33,833 bases of DNA from Aeromonas finlandensis (GTDB lineage: Bacteria; Pseudomonadota; Gammaproteobacteria; Enterobacterales; Aeromonadaceae): contig NZ_JRGK01000264.1 in NCBI RefSeq assembly GCF_000764645.1, positions 1 through 33,833 of the forward strand, read 5' to 3'. A program made the translations under genes and the position numbers. The first letter of the stretch is position 1; the number at the start of each line of letters is the position of its first letter. Positions 24,856-33,677 of this stretch are shown here, piece by piece. The notes below the pieces were generated by a model. That model was not told where the DNA came from and did not search any database. It saw nothing but the letters and a program-made list of their open reading frames with translations.

Positions 24856-24863
24856 TTTGAATC

Positions 24864-24885
24864 AAGGGGCCCGGAGCCCCTTTCT
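24864..24885 (+). terminator. Intercistronic hairpin between kbl and tdh
   Basis: AAGGGGC / GCCCCTT forms a 7-bp stem with a 5-nt loop, followed by T-C-TT. It looks like a weak intrinsic terminator inside the operon and may lower tdh expression relative to kbl. Confidence 0.5.
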
Positions 24886-24911
24886 TCTGCATTCATATTG
24901 AAGGAACAGCC

Positions 24912-25940
24912 ATGAAAGCACTCTCCAAGCTGCACAAAGAGGTCGGTATCTGGATGACGGATGTACCGGCCCCCGAGCTCGGCCACAACGACCTGCTGAT
25001 CAAGATCCGCAAAACCGCCATCTGCGGCACCGATATCCATATCTACAACTGGGACGAGTGGTCACAAAAGACCATTCCGGTGCCCATGGTGGTCGGCCAC
25101 GAATATGTCGGCGAAGTGGTCGCCATCGGTCAGGAGGTGCGCGGCTTCGCCATCGGCGATCGGGTCTCCGGCGAAGGGCACATCACCTGCGGTCACTGCC
25201 GCAACTGCCGCGCCGGGCGCACCCACCTCTGCCGCAACACCATTGGTGTTGGCGTCAACCGTCCGGGTGCCTTTGCCGAATATCTGGTGATCCCCGCGTT
25301 CAACGCCTTCAAGCTGCCGGACAACATCCCGGACGAGCTGGCTGCCATCTTCGACCCGTTCGGCAATGCGGTGCACACCGCCCTCTCCTTCGATCTGGTG
25401 GGCGAGGATGTGCTCATCACAGGTGCTGGCCCTATCGGCATCATGGCTGCCGCAGTCTGCCGCCATGTGGGTGCGCGCCACGTGGTGATCACCGACGTCA
25501 ATGAATACCGACTGGAGCTGGCCCGCAAGATGGGCGCCACCCGCGCAGTCAACGTCAGCAAAGAGAAGCTCGCCGACGTGATGAGCGAGCTGGGCATGAC
25601 CGAAGGGTTCGACGTGGGGCTGGAGATGTCCGGCGTCCCGAGCGCCTTCCAGGAGATGCTCGACAAGATGAACCACGGCGGCAAGATCGCCATGCTCGGC
25701 ATCCCCCCCTCGACTATGGCCATCGACTGGAACAAGGTGATCTTCAAGGGACTGTTTATCAAAGGGATCTATGGCCGCGAGATGTTCGAGACCTGGTACA
25801 AAATGGCCAGCCTGATCCAGTCAGGACTGGATCTCTCCCCCATCATTACCCACAGATTCCACATCGACGAATTCCAGCAAGGGTTCGATGCGATGCGCTC
25901 CGGCCACTCCGGCAAGGTGATCCTGAGCTGGGACAAATAA
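24912..25940 (+). CDS. tdh: L-threonine 3-dehydrogenase
   Basis: This is a 342-residue zinc-dependent medium-chain dehydrogenase (E. coli Tdh is 341). It oxidises L-threonine to 2-amino-3-ketobutyrate with NAD+, supplying Kbl. Catalytic zinc ligands are visible as Cys38 (ICGTDIHIY), His63 and Glu64 (GHEYVGEV). The structural zinc site is Cys93, 96, 99 and 107 ([15 protein letters not shown]), all conserved. The Rossmann fold is [12 protein letters not shown]. The ATG follows AAGGAA eight bases upstream. A strong terminator follows the gene, closing the kbl-tdh unit. Confidence 0.97.
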   Translation: MKALSKLHKEVGIWMTDVPAPELGHNDLLIKIRKTAICGTDIHIYNWDEWSQKTIPVPMVVGHEYVGEVVAIGQEVRGFAIGDRVSGEGHITCGHCRNCRAGRTHLCRNTIGVGVNRPGAFAEYLVIPAFNAFKLPDNIPDELAAIFDPFGNAVHTALSFDLVGEDVLITGAGPIGIMAAAVCRHVGARHVVITDVNEYRLELARKMGATRAVNVSKEKLADVMSELGMTEGFDVGLEMSGVPSAFQEMLDKMNHGGKIAMLGIPPSTMAIDWNKVIFKGLFIKGIYGREMFETWYKMASLIQSGLDLSPIITHRFHIDEFQQGFDAMRSGHSGKVILSWDK

Positions 25941-25964
25941 ACCATTTCACCCCTTGGTTACCCG

Positions 25965-25993
25965 AAACCCGGCGAATGCCGGGTTTCTTTTTA
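25965..25993 (+). terminator. Rho-independent terminator after tdh
   Basis: AAACCCGGC-GAAT-GCCGGGTTT is a 9-bp perfect stem with a 4-nt loop, followed by CTTTTTATC. It lies 24 bases past the tdh stop. Confidence 0.9.
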
Positions 25994-26067
25994 TCTCCAC
26001 CGCCCGAATTGCCGTGATATCGCCCAAAACTTTGTACGCAGAGTGTTTAACACTTCACACACAAGCG

Positions 26068-26097
26068 TTTAAATGGCTGTAACTATTCGGTTATAAT
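26068..26097 (+). promoter_or_regulatory. Predicted sigma-70 promoter of cytochrome c5 gene
   Basis: A perfect TATAAT (26092-26097) has TTTAAA (26068-26073) 18 bases upstream, giving a 4/6 match at -35. It is 40 bases before the start codon and the only good promoter in this gap. Confidence 0.55.
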
Positions 26098-26137
26098 CCC
26101 GTCGTTTACAGGGATAATAAAAGACTGCTGGGAGTAT

Positions 26138-26593
26138 ATGAGCGTGTTGAAAAAACTGAGCTATTTGCTGGCTGTCGGGATGACGGCCGCCAGCTTGTCT
26201 GGGGCAGTGCTTGCTGCCGATGATATGTCACCGGAAGCCATTGCCGAGCGGATCAAACCAATCGGTCAGGTCTATACCGCCAAGGATCTGGAAGGTATTG
26301 TCGGTGCGGGCGCTGCGCCAGCTGCTGCTGCCTCTTCCGGCCCCCGCGATGGTGAGGCGGTGTTCAAGGGCGCCTGCTTTGCCTGTCATGACACCGGTGC
26401 AGCCGGAGCCCCCAAACGGGGTGACAAGGCCGCCTGGGAACCTCGTATCGCCCAGGGCATTGCAACCCTCAAAAAACATGCCATCGAAGGCTTTACCGGC
26501 AAGTCCGGCATGATGCCTCCGCGCGGCACTTGTGCGACCTGTAGTGATGAAGAGATTGAAAACGCCATCCACTACATGATCGATAAGCTGTAA
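26138..26593 (+). CDS. Cytochrome c5
   Basis: This is a 151-residue exported c-type cytochrome. A Sec signal (residues 1-26, ending VLA) precedes a mature domain with the heme site CFACH at 80-84 and a candidate axial Met at 125 or 126 in GMMPPRG. It also has a second cysteine pair, CATC (132-135), which is the disulfide typical of cytochrome c5. It probably carries electrons in the periplasm to terminal oxidases or reductases. The linker before the heme domain is rich in Ala and Gly (residues 55-67). The ATG is only three bases from GGAG, so the in-frame GTG at 26144 could be the true start; the signal peptide is unaffected either way. A perfect 26-base palindromic terminator follows. Confidence 0.9.
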   Translation: MSVLKKLSYLLAVGMTAASLSGAVLAADDMSPEAIAERIKPIGQVYTAKDLEGIVGAGAAPAAAASSGPRDGEAVFKGACFACHDTGAAGAPKRGDKAAWEPRIAQGIATLKKHAIEGFTGKSGMMPPRGTCATCSDEEIENAIHYMIDKL

Positions 26594-26599
26594 GTATTT

Positions 26600-26625
26600 G
26601 AAAGGGCCGCAATTGCGGCCCTTTC
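26600..26625 (+). terminator. Palindromic terminator after cytochrome c5 gene
   Basis: GAAAGGGCCGC-AATT-GCGGCCCTTTC is a perfect 11-bp stem with a 4-nt loop, seven bases past the stop. The tail is CTTTCAATC rather than a long T-run, so efficiency is uncertain, and the structure is symmetric and could act in either direction. Confidence 0.75.
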
Positions 26626-26677
26626 AATCTATCGGCTTCCGACTACTCTTGTAAGGTAGACATCTCGGGAGTTGCTC

Positions 26678-28954
26678 ATGTCGGCCCAATCCATCGAACC
26701 CCACTACTCAACTCCTTTGCTGGCGTTGGTCTCTGCCATTATGGACTTCCCGGCGCCACAAACAGCCACGCCTGAAGATTATGACGTGCTGATCCAGCAG
26801 ATTGATCAGCTATGCCCACTGCAACATTTCGGCATGCTGGGCCTCTCTGATACCGGGTTGAACTGGCTCTACGCCTACAAGGTCAGTGACTCCTTCAAAC
26901 AACAGCTGGGCCGGGAGCAATCCCGCATCACGGAACAACTCACCCAGCTTGATGAGACCGAGGGATGGTGTGTCTTCCCCATCGAACATGGCCAGGTGCA
27001 ATGGTTGATGGCTCGCTGTGCTCCGACCGATCTGCCGACCCTGCGCCTGCTGCTGGAGTGTCTGGCCAAACGACTGACAGAAACCCAGGCGGGCTCCCAT
27101 CTTACCGAGCTCCCCTCTCCCCTGATCCGCAAAGACCCGAACTGGAAGAAAAAGATAGAGAGCATCAGCCGCATCATGCGGCTGGCAAGCACACTGCCCA
27201 GTCAGGCGCTCTTTTCCCAGCTTGAAGCTGTGTTGCGTCAGATGCTGGCCATCAAGGATATGCTGCTGGTGCGCCTCAGCAGCCAGAAGCTGGAAACTAT
27301 CTACCCCGCACAGCCCCATCAGAGCCATGAGTTCATCAGCGGGCTGTGTCATAGCACCAGCAATATCGAGATAAACAGAGATGGATTGCACTGGCACAGC
27401 CTGCCACTGCGGCTGCAACAACAATACTTCGCCCACTTCATCATCAGCACAGCCCTGCCGCTGGAAACTGACGACAAGCTGTTCCTCGACTTCCTGCGCG
27501 GTCAGCTCACCCTGCTGCTTGAACTAAAACGGATCCGCCAGCAACTCAGCGATATCAACACCGAAGATTCGATCAATCAGCGCCTGCAACAGCTGCGCCA
27601 GACCAACTTGCGACTGCAAAAACAGCTCAAGCAGCATCAGGAGCTGGAACGCAGGCTGCAGTTTGACGCCCTGCACGACCCACTGACCCAGTTGCCCAAC
27701 CGCGCGCTGTTGATGAACCACCTCAACCACGCCATGACCCACTACAACCGCTACAAATCACCGGGATTTGCGGTGATTTTCATCGACGTGGATCACTTCA
27801 AGCAGATCAATGACACCCTGGGCCACAGCGCCGGGGATCAGCTGCTCAAAGAGGTGAGCCGCCGCCTGCAGACCTGCATCCGGCAAAACGATCTGGTAGC
27901 CAGACTGGGGGGGGACGAATTCGTTATCTATCTGGACAACAGCAAAACAGATGATGACATCAGCCCGGTACTCAACCGCATCATCAGCCGCCTCTCCTAC
28001 CCATTCCGGTTGCTGGGCAACGAGCTGAGCATCACCGTCAGCCTGGGGGTATCGAGCGTCTCGGCGCAGACCACCGATATCAGCCAGCTGCTCCATCAGG
28101 CCGATCTGGCCATGTATCAGGCCAAGCGCAATGGGCGCAGCCGCATCGTCAGCTACTCGGAAGATTGCATCAACCAGAACTGGAACTCGCCGGAAGAGAT
28201 GCTGGCCAGAGCCCTTAGGGAAGGACGGATCGTCCCCTATTTTCAGCCAGTGATCCGGCTACAGGATAGCCGTCTGACCGGGCTGGAGGTGATGGCCCGC
28301 TGGCTGACCGAAGAGGGCATTCTTAAGGATGCGTTCGACTTTATTCCGTTGGCAGAGCAGTGCGGTCTCATTCTGGAGCTGGATTACCAGATCCTGCGCC
28401 ACACCTGCCAGCAGCTGAAAAACTGGCTGCCGATCTCCGGGCAGAGCAAGTTCAAAATCGCCATCAATCTCTCGGGCAAGCATCTGGTCAACCATGAACA
28501 CATCATGCGGCTGATGGGGATCATCGAGGAGGAGGGGGTCGCCCCCAGCTATCTGATTTTTGAATTCAACGAACGGGAGCTGTCGCGGCAAGATTCCGAT
28601 GCGCTGGCATCCCTGCATGACCTGAGGGCCAAGGGCATCCAGATCAGCCTCGATGATTTCGGCACCGGCTTCTCCTCCCTCAACGCCCTGTTCCACTTCC
28701 CGGTGGATTACATCAAGGTGGACGACAGCTTTACCCAGCGGATGCTGCAATCGCCCAAAGATTTGGCGCTGATCCGCGCCATGCGGGATATCTGTCAGGA
28801 TCTCGATTACACCCTGGTGGTCGAGGGGATCGAGAACCAGCAGCAGTTGCAGAAGCTGATCGATATCGGCTGTCAAATGGGGCAAGGGCGCTATATCTCT
28901 CCCCCGATGCCGGGCACAGACATAGTGCCGCTGCTTACCCCGGCCAACCCGTAG
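26678..28954 (+). CDS. GGDEF/EAL domain cyclic-di-GMP protein
   Basis: This is a 758-residue soluble protein with three parts. Residues about 1-280 are an unrecognised sensor-like region. Residues about 285-330 are a Leu/Gln-rich coiled coil (INQRLQQLRQTNLRLQKQLKQHQ). Then come a GGDEF domain and an EAL domain. The GGDEF active-site motif is intact at 411-415, and an inhibitory I-site RQND sits five residues before it (402-405), so cyclase activity with product inhibition is likely. The EAL motif reads EVM at 537-539. The catalytic-core elements INLSG, EFNERE, DDFGTGFSSL (659-668), VEGIEN and MGQG are present, so phosphodiesterase activity cannot be excluded. The ATG at 26678 has GGGAG six bases upstream; a TTG two codons earlier is less likely. 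Confidence 0.93.
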   Translation: MSAQSIEPHYSTPLLALVSAIMDFPAPQTATPEDYDVLIQQIDQLCPLQHFGMLGLSDTGLNWLYAYKVSDSFKQQLGREQSRITEQLTQLDETEGWCVFPIEHGQVQWLMARCAPTDLPTLRLLLECLAKRLTETQAGSHLTELPSPLIRKDPNWKKKIESISRIMRLASTLPSQALFSQLEAVLRQMLAIKDMLLVRLSSQKLETIYPAQPHQSHEFISGLCHSTSNIEINRDGLHWHSLPLRLQQQYFAHFIISTALPLETDDKLFLDFLRGQLTLLLELKRIRQQLSDINTEDSINQRLQQLRQTNLRLQKQLKQHQELERRLQFDALHDPLTQLPNRALLMNHLNHAMTHYNRYKSPGFAVIFIDVDHFKQINDTLGHSAGDQLLKEVSRRLQTCIRQNDLVARLGGDEFVIYLDNSKTDDDISPVLNRIISRLSYPFRLLGNELSITVSLGVSSVSAQTTDISQLLHQADLAMYQAKRNGRSRIVSYSEDCINQNWNSPEEMLARALREGRIVPYFQPVIRLQDSRLTGLEVMARWLTEEGILKDAFDFIPLAEQCGLILELDYQILRHTCQQLKNWLPISGQSKFKIAINLSGKHLVNHEHIMRLMGIIEEEGVAPSYLIFEFNERELSRQDSDALASLHDLRAKGIQISLDDFGTGFSSLNALFHFPVDYIKVDDSFTQRMLQSPKDLALIRAMRDICQDLDYTLVVEGIENQQQLQKLIDIGCQMGQGRYISPPMPGTDIVPLLTPANP

Positions 28955-28956
28955 CG

Positions 28957-30969
28957 TTAATCCTTCTTGAACAGCGCCCGCAGGTTGGCAACACCGACCT
29001 GCCCCTTCTGCTGGCGCTCCTCGGCGGTCACCTTCCTCTGGTTTTCCCATTCAAGGTCATCCTGCGGCAACTCCAGCAGGAAGCGGCTCGGCTCTGGCCG
29101 CACCGACTCGCCAAACTGACGTCGCTCCTTGCAGAGGGTAAAGGTCAGCTCGGTCTGGGCACGGGTGATACCCACGTAGGCAAGGCGCCGCTCCTCCTCC
29201 ACATTGTCTTCATCGATGCTGGTCTGGTGGGGCAGCAAGCCCTCCTCCATCCCCACCATGTAGACATAGGGGAACTCCAACCCCTTGGAGGCATGCAGGG
29301 TCATCAACTGCACCTGATCCGCATCGTCTTCCCCCTCGTTACGCTCCATCATGTCGCGCAGGGTTAAGCGAGTGACCACCTGAGCCAGCGTCATCGACTC
29401 CTCCAGCTCATCCCCTTCCAGCATCTCTGTGATCCAGCGATAGAGGGTGGAGACGTTCTGCATCCGCATTTCGGCCGCTTTCGGGCTGGGAGAGGTCTCG
29501 TAGAGCCACTCTTCGTAGTGGATCTCCTTGATCATGTCCCGCACCGCCTCCACCGGATTGCCACGCAGCGCCTGATCGCCAAGGCGAACCAGCCAGTTGG
29601 TGAATGCCTGCAGGGCCACGAGGCCACGACCAGAGAGGTGCTGTTCCAGCCCCAGCTCGAAGCTGGCGGCAAACAGGCTCTTGCCGCGCTGGTTGGCGTA
29701 TTGGCCCAGCTTCTCCAGCGTGGTGGGGCCAATCTCGCGGCGCGGCAAGTTGACCACCCGCAGGAAGGCGGTGTCCTCATCCGGATTCACCAGCAGCTTG
29801 AGGTAGGCCATGATGTCCTTGATCTCGGTGCGGGAGAAAAATGAGGTGCCGCCGGAGATACGGTAAGGAATCCGGTTGGTCATCAGCGCCTTCTCGAAGA
29901 TGCGCGATTGATGGTTGCCCCGATAGAGGATGGCGTAATCCTTGAACCGGGTGCGGTTCATAAACTTGTGGCCCATCATCTCGGCGGCGATGCGCTCCGC
30001 TTCGTGCTCCTCGTTCTTGGCGAACAGCACCTTGAGCTTCACCCCCTCATCCAGTTCGGAGAAGAGCGCCTTGTCATAGACGTGCGGGTTGTTGGCGATC
30101 AGGATGTTGGCGCACTTGAGGATACGCCGCTTGGAGCGGTAGTTCTGCTCCAGCTTGATCAGCTTGAGGCTGGGGAAATCTTCGTTCAGCAGCACCAGAT
30201 TCTGCGGCTTGGCACCGCGCCAGGAGTAGATGGACTGGTCATCATCCCCCACCACGGTAAAACGGGCCCGCTCGCCGACGATCTGCTTCACCAGCTCGTA
30301 CTGGCTGGTGTTGGTGTCCTGATACTCATCGACCAGCAGGTAGCGGATCTTGTTCTGCCAGCGCTCGCGCACCTCCTGATTGCTCTTGAGCAGCAGGGTC
30401 GGCATCACGATGAGGTCGTCAAAATCCAGCGCGTTATAGGCCACCATCTGGCGGTGATAGCGCTCGTAGAGCTGGGCCATCAGCACCTCTTCCGGCCCGC
30501 GGGCGATACGCATGGCGCGGGCTGGCAGGATCAGGTCGTTCTTCCAGTTGGAGATCTGGCTGATAAGGGCCGAGAGCTTGTCCTTGTCGTTATCGAGCTC
30601 GTCTTCGGTGAGCTCCTTGAGCAGCGCCAGCTGGTCGGTGTCGTCGAACAGGGAGAAGTTCGCCTTGAGATTCAGGCTCTTGTGTTCACGGCGAATGATA
30701 TCGAGACCGAGGGTATGGAAGGTGGAGACCATCAGCCCCCGCGCCTCCTTGCGACCCAGGGTCTGGCCAACACGCTCCTTCATCTCCCGTGCCGCCTTGT
30801 TGGTGAAGGTAACTGCGGCGATGTTGCGCGCGTTGTAACCACACTGCTGCACCAGATAGGCAATCTTGTTGGTGATGACGCGGGTCTTGCCCGATCCGGC
30901 ACCCGCCAGCACCAGGCAAGGGCCGGATACATACTTGACCGCTTCGTTCTGATTGGGGTTGAGCTTCAT
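28957..30969 (-). CDS. rep: ATP-dependent DNA helicase Rep
   Basis: This is a 670-residue superfamily-1 3'-5' helicase, very close in sequence and length to E. coli Rep (673). Rep moves with the replisome and removes bound proteins ahead of the fork. Motifs in order: Q-motif LNPNQNEAV, Walker A GAGSGKT (23-29), TFTNKAA, Walker B DEYQDT (214-219), [13 protein letters not shown] (241-253), QNYRS (275-279), [12 protein letters not shown], and motif VI VGITRAQ. All look intact. The ATG at 30969 is chosen by alignment with E. coli Rep; the ribosome-binding site is weak and the frame is open 30 codons further. Its stop lies two bases from that of the convergent GGDEF/EAL gene. Confidence 0.97.
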   Translation of the reverse strand: MKLNPNQNEAVKYVSGPCLVLAGAGSGKTRVITNKIAYLVQQCGYNARNIAAVTFTNKAAREMKERVGQTLGRKEARGLMVSTFHTLGLDIIRREHKSLNLKANFSLFDDTDQLALLKELTEDELDNDKDKLSALISQISNWKNDLILPARAMRIARGPEEVLMAQLYERYHRQMVAYNALDFDDLIVMPTLLLKSNQEVRERWQNKIRYLLVDEYQDTNTSQYELVKQIVGERARFTVVGDDDQSIYSWRGAKPQNLVLLNEDFPSLKLIKLEQNYRSKRRILKCANILIANNPHVYDKALFSELDEGVKLKVLFAKNEEHEAERIAAEMMGHKFMNRTRFKDYAILYRGNHQSRIFEKALMTNRIPYRISGGTSFFSRTEIKDIMAYLKLLVNPDEDTAFLRVVNLPRREIGPTTLEKLGQYANQRGKSLFAASFELGLEQHLSGRGLVALQAFTNWLVRLGDQALRGNPVEAVRDMIKEIHYEEWLYETSPSPKAAEMRMQNVSTLYRWITEMLEGDELEESMTLAQVVTRLTLRDMMERNEGEDDADQVQLMTLHASKGLEFPYVYMVGMEEGLLPHQTSIDEDNVEEERRLAYVGITRAQTELTFTLCKERRQFGESVRPEPSRFLLELPQDDLEWENQRKVTAEERQQKGQVGVANLRALFKKD

Positions 30970-31150
30970 GGGCCGGATCTCTTGGCTTATGATGAGGGGC
31001 GGCATTGTACCAGAAATCACCCGATGAGCCGTACCTGCTGCACGGCAGGCAACCGCCATTCCGGCTTATCGCGCCTTGTGTTCAGGCGCTATTTTCTGGA
31101 TCATGGCCGACCTTTCGAGATGATGACTTTTTCCAGATGATGAGGGGAGC

Positions 31151-32371
31151 ATGAATCAGCAACAGCATGACCGACTGCGTAGCCAGTTTCCGGCCTTGGC
31201 GCAGGAGGTAAACGGCCACCCTCTGGTCTATCTGGACAACGCCGCCACCACCCAGAAGCCGCAAGCGGTGCTGGATGCCATCGCTCACTACTATCGGGCC
31301 GACAATGCCAACGTGCACCGTGCCGCCCACGCCCTGAGTGGCCGCGCGACCCGCGCCTTCGAAGCAGCACGCGAAACGGTCGCCCGTTTTATCAATGCGC
31401 CCCGCAGCCAAGGGGTGATCTGGACCCGCGGCACCACGGAGGCGATCAATCTGGTGGCCCACAGCTGGGGGATGAGCGAGCTCAAGGCGGGGGACGAAAT
31501 CATCCTCAGCACCCTGGAGCACCACGCTAATATCGTCCCGTGGCAGCTGGTCGCCCAGCGCACCGGCGCGGTGATTCGGGTCATCCCGCTCGATGAGCGA
31601 GGCGATCTCGATCTGGCCGCCTATCACACTATGCTGGGGCCACGCACCCGACTGGTGAGCGTGGCCCACGTCTCCAATGCCCTCGGTACCGTCAATCCAG
31701 TCAAAGAGATGGTGGCAGCGGCCAAGGCAGTCGGCGCCGTGACGCTGATCGATGGTGCCCAGGCGGTGGCCCATCTCGAGGTGGATGTACAAGCCATCGG
31801 CTGCGACTTCTACGCCTTCTCCGGCCACAAGCTCTATGGCCCGACCGGCATCGGTGTGTTGTGGGGCCACACCGAGCTATTGGAGCGGATGCCGCCCTGG
31901 CAAGCCGGTGGCGAGATGATCGATCGGGTCTGTTTCAGCGGCACCACCTTCAATACCCTGCCCTTCAAATTCGAGGCGGGCACCCCCCATATCGCTGGCG
32001 CTATTGGCCTCGCCGCCGCCATCGACTTTGTGATGGAGCAAGACCGGCAATGGCTCGCCAACCATGAACAGGCACTGACCGACTATCTGGTCGCAGGTCT
32101 GCAACAGGTGCCGGGGCTGCGTCTGATCGGCGAACCCGACCAGCGCGCCGGTGCGGTCTCTTTCTTGCTGGATGATATCCACCCGCAAGATGCCGCTACC
32201 TTGCTCGATATGCAGGGGATCGCCCTGCGAGTCGGCCATCACTGCGCCATGCCGCTGATGGAGTCGCTCGGGATCGGCGGCACGATGCGCGCCTCGCTGG
32301 CCTGCTACAACAATCGGGACGATGTCGACGCCCTGCTGGCCGCCCTGTACAAACTCAGTGACTTCTTCTAA
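31151..32371 (+). CDS. csdA: Cysteine desulfurase CsdA
   Basis: This is a 406-residue class-V PLP aminotransferase-fold enzyme that takes sulfur from cysteine, leaving alanine, and passes it to CsdE. The PLP lysine is Lys227 in SGHKLYGPTG. The persulfide cysteine is Cys365 in VGHHCAMPL. NAATTQKPQAVLDAI, TRGTTEAINLVAHSWG and TLEHHANIVPWQL are typical of group-II desulfurases. AGGGGA three bases before the ATG supports the start. It is followed by csdE after 13 nt. CsdA rather than SufS is indicated by the CsdE and TcdA neighbours and by the absence of suf genes. Confidence 0.95.
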   Translation: MNQQQHDRLRSQFPALAQEVNGHPLVYLDNAATTQKPQAVLDAIAHYYRADNANVHRAAHALSGRATRAFEAARETVARFINAPRSQGVIWTRGTTEAINLVAHSWGMSELKAGDEIILSTLEHHANIVPWQLVAQRTGAVIRVIPLDERGDLDLAAYHTMLGPRTRLVSVAHVSNALGTVNPVKEMVAAAKAVGAVTLIDGAQAVAHLEVDVQAIGCDFYAFSGHKLYGPTGIGVLWGHTELLERMPPWQAGGEMIDRVCFSGTTFNTLPFKFEAGTPHIAGAIGLAAAIDFVMEQDRQWLANHEQALTDYLVAGLQQVPGLRLIGEPDQRAGAVSFLLDDIHPQDAATLLDMQGIALRVGHHCAMPLMESLGIGGTMRASLACYNNRDDVDALLAALYKLSDFF

Positions 32372-32384
32372 GGCAGACAACCGA

Positions 32385-32819
32385 ATGAGTGACCTCGCAA
32401 GCTATACCCAGATTGGCCTTGAGCCCAACGCCGACACCATCCGCCAGCAGTTTGCCGCCGCTCACGGCTGGGAGAATCAGTACCGGCTCATCATCCAGCT
32501 CGGCAAGCTGTTGCCCGCGCTACCCGGCGAATGGCAGCAGGAGGCATTCCGCCTCAAGGGGTGTGAAAGCCTGGCCTGGCTGAAGGGAGAGCAAAGTGAG
32601 GATGGCTGCTGGCATTTTGCCTGTGATTCCGATGCCCGCATCGTGCGGGGCCTTATCGTCATCGTGCTGGCGGCGCTCAACCACCAATCCGCAGCAGCGA
32701 TCCAGGCTTTTGATATTGAAGGCTATTTCACCGAACTGGGGCTTGAGAAACACTTGAGCCCGTCACGAGGTAACGGGCTCAGAGCGATCGTGCTGGCGAT
32801 CCGGGAGCAAGCAATCTAA
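32385..32819 (+). CDS. csdE: Sulfur acceptor protein CsdE
   Basis: This 144-residue SufE-family protein accepts persulfide sulfur from CsdA. The acceptor cysteine is Cys60 in RLKGCESLAWL, in the normal family context. LGKLLPALPGEW, HFACDSDARIVRGLIVIVLAAL and the C-terminal LGLEKHLSPSRGNGLRAIV are typical SufE/CsdE segments. The ATG at 32385 begins MSDLASY; an AAGG is about 11 bases upstream and overlaps the end of csdA. It is co-transcribed with csdA and is convergent with tcdA across a REP-type hairpin. The three proteins form the known CsdA-CsdE-TcdA (CsdL) sulfur and tRNA-modification system. Confidence 0.95.
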   Translation: MSDLASYTQIGLEPNADTIRQQFAAAHGWENQYRLIIQLGKLLPALPGEWQQEAFRLKGCESLAWLKGEQSEDGCWHFACDSDARIVRGLIVIVLAALNHQSAAAIQAFDIEGYFTELGLEKHLSPSRGNGLRAIVLAIREQAI

Positions 32820-32834
32820 CCTGCCTTGTTCAGC

Positions 32835-32860
32835 GGTCGATTAGGCTTCGCTAATCGACC
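32835..32860. repeat. REP-type palindrome, overlaps 3' end of tcdA
   Basis: A perfect 10-bp stem (GGTCGATTAG with CTAATCGACC) encloses a 6-nt GCTTCG loop. The core GATTA..GCTTCG..TAATCG is shared with the REP beside the RAYT gene at 669-694, 32 kb away. It lies in the 21-nt gap and overlaps the last six codons of tcdA on the minus strand. No T-run follows, so it may act as a transcript-end hairpin between convergent genes rather than a standard terminator. Confidence 0.75.
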
Positions 32861-33677
32861 CGGCGTTTTCATTCCCGGCCTCTTTCTCGGCGCGGGCCCC
32901 CCGCTCGGCAATCTTCTTCAAGACCCGGGACGCAGCAACCAGCCCGAAAGTTGCCGTCACCGGCGTCACGGCGCCAAAGCCGGAGGCGCAATCCATCTTC
33001 ATGGTGCCATCGCTGGCCGCCTTGGCCTGACAGGTGCCACCATTGCCATCCGGATAGCTCAGCTGCTCGGTTGAGAAGACACACTCCACCCCGAATTTGC
33101 GCGCCGGATTCTTGCTGAAGTTATGCAACCTGCGCAGGTCGGATCGCACCTTCGCAGCGAGCGGATCCTGAATGGTCTTGGCCAGATCCGCCACTGTGAT
33201 TTGGGTCGGGTCCATCTGCCCGCCGGCACCACCCGCGACGATCACCGGGATCTTGTTGCGCTTGCAGAAGGCAATCAGCGCCACCTTGGCCTTGACTGAG
33301 TCGATGGCGTCCACCACATAGTCAAACTCCCGCTTGATATGCTCGGCCAGGTTATCAGCGGTGACGAAATCGTCCACCTCGATCACTTCGCAATCCGGGT
33401 TGATGGCGCGAATACGCTCGGCCATCACCTCGGTCTTGAGGCGACCGACCGTACCCTGCATGGCGTGGATCTGGCGATTGGTGTTGGTGATGCAGATATC
33501 ATCCATGTCGATCAGGGTGATCTGGTTGATACCAGCACGGGCCAGCGCCTCTGCCGCCCAGGAGCCCACGCCACCGATCCCCACAACACAGACTTTCGCC
33601 TGGCTAAAGGAACGCAGTGCGCTCTGACCATAAAGACGGGCAATGCCCCCGAATCGCTGTAGATATTCTGCTTTCAT
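32841..33677 (-). CDS. tcdA: tRNA threonylcarbamoyladenosine dehydratase TcdA (CsdL)
   Basis: This 278-residue E1-like enzyme uses ATP to cyclise t6A to ct6A at position 37 of tRNAs; CsdE/CsdA are its sulfur-relay partners. The Rossmann ATP site is GIGGVGSWAAEALARAG (33-49). DMDDICITNTNRQIHA, DAIDSVKAK and GGAGGQMDPTQI follow, with conserved MDCASGFGAVTPVTATFG near the C-terminus. The ATG at 33677 has AAGGTGG upstream. An earlier Met at 33704 is in frame but less likely. The last codons, Gly-Ser-Ile-Ser-Glu-Ala-stop, are written by a REP-type palindrome, so the C-terminal tail is probably a lineage-specific extension. Confidence 0.95.
   Translation of the reverse strand: MKAEYLQRFGGIARLYGQSALRSFSQAKVCVVGIGGVGSWAAEALARAGINQITLIDMDDICITNTNRQIHAMQGTVGRLKTEVMAERIRAINPDCEVIEVDDFVTADNLAEHIKREFDYVVDAIDSVKAKVALIAFCKRNKIPVIVAGGAGGQMDPTQITVADLAKTIQDPLAAKVRSDLRRLHNFSKNPARKFGVECVFSTEQLSYPDGNGGTCQAKAASDGTMKMDCASGFGAVTPVTATFGLVAASRVLKKIAERGARAEKEAGNENAGSISEA

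Noticed and set aside
29908-31140. Long plus-strand open frame opposite rep
   Set aside because: It is a shadow of the rep helicase gene, whose motifs are all intact on the minus strand.
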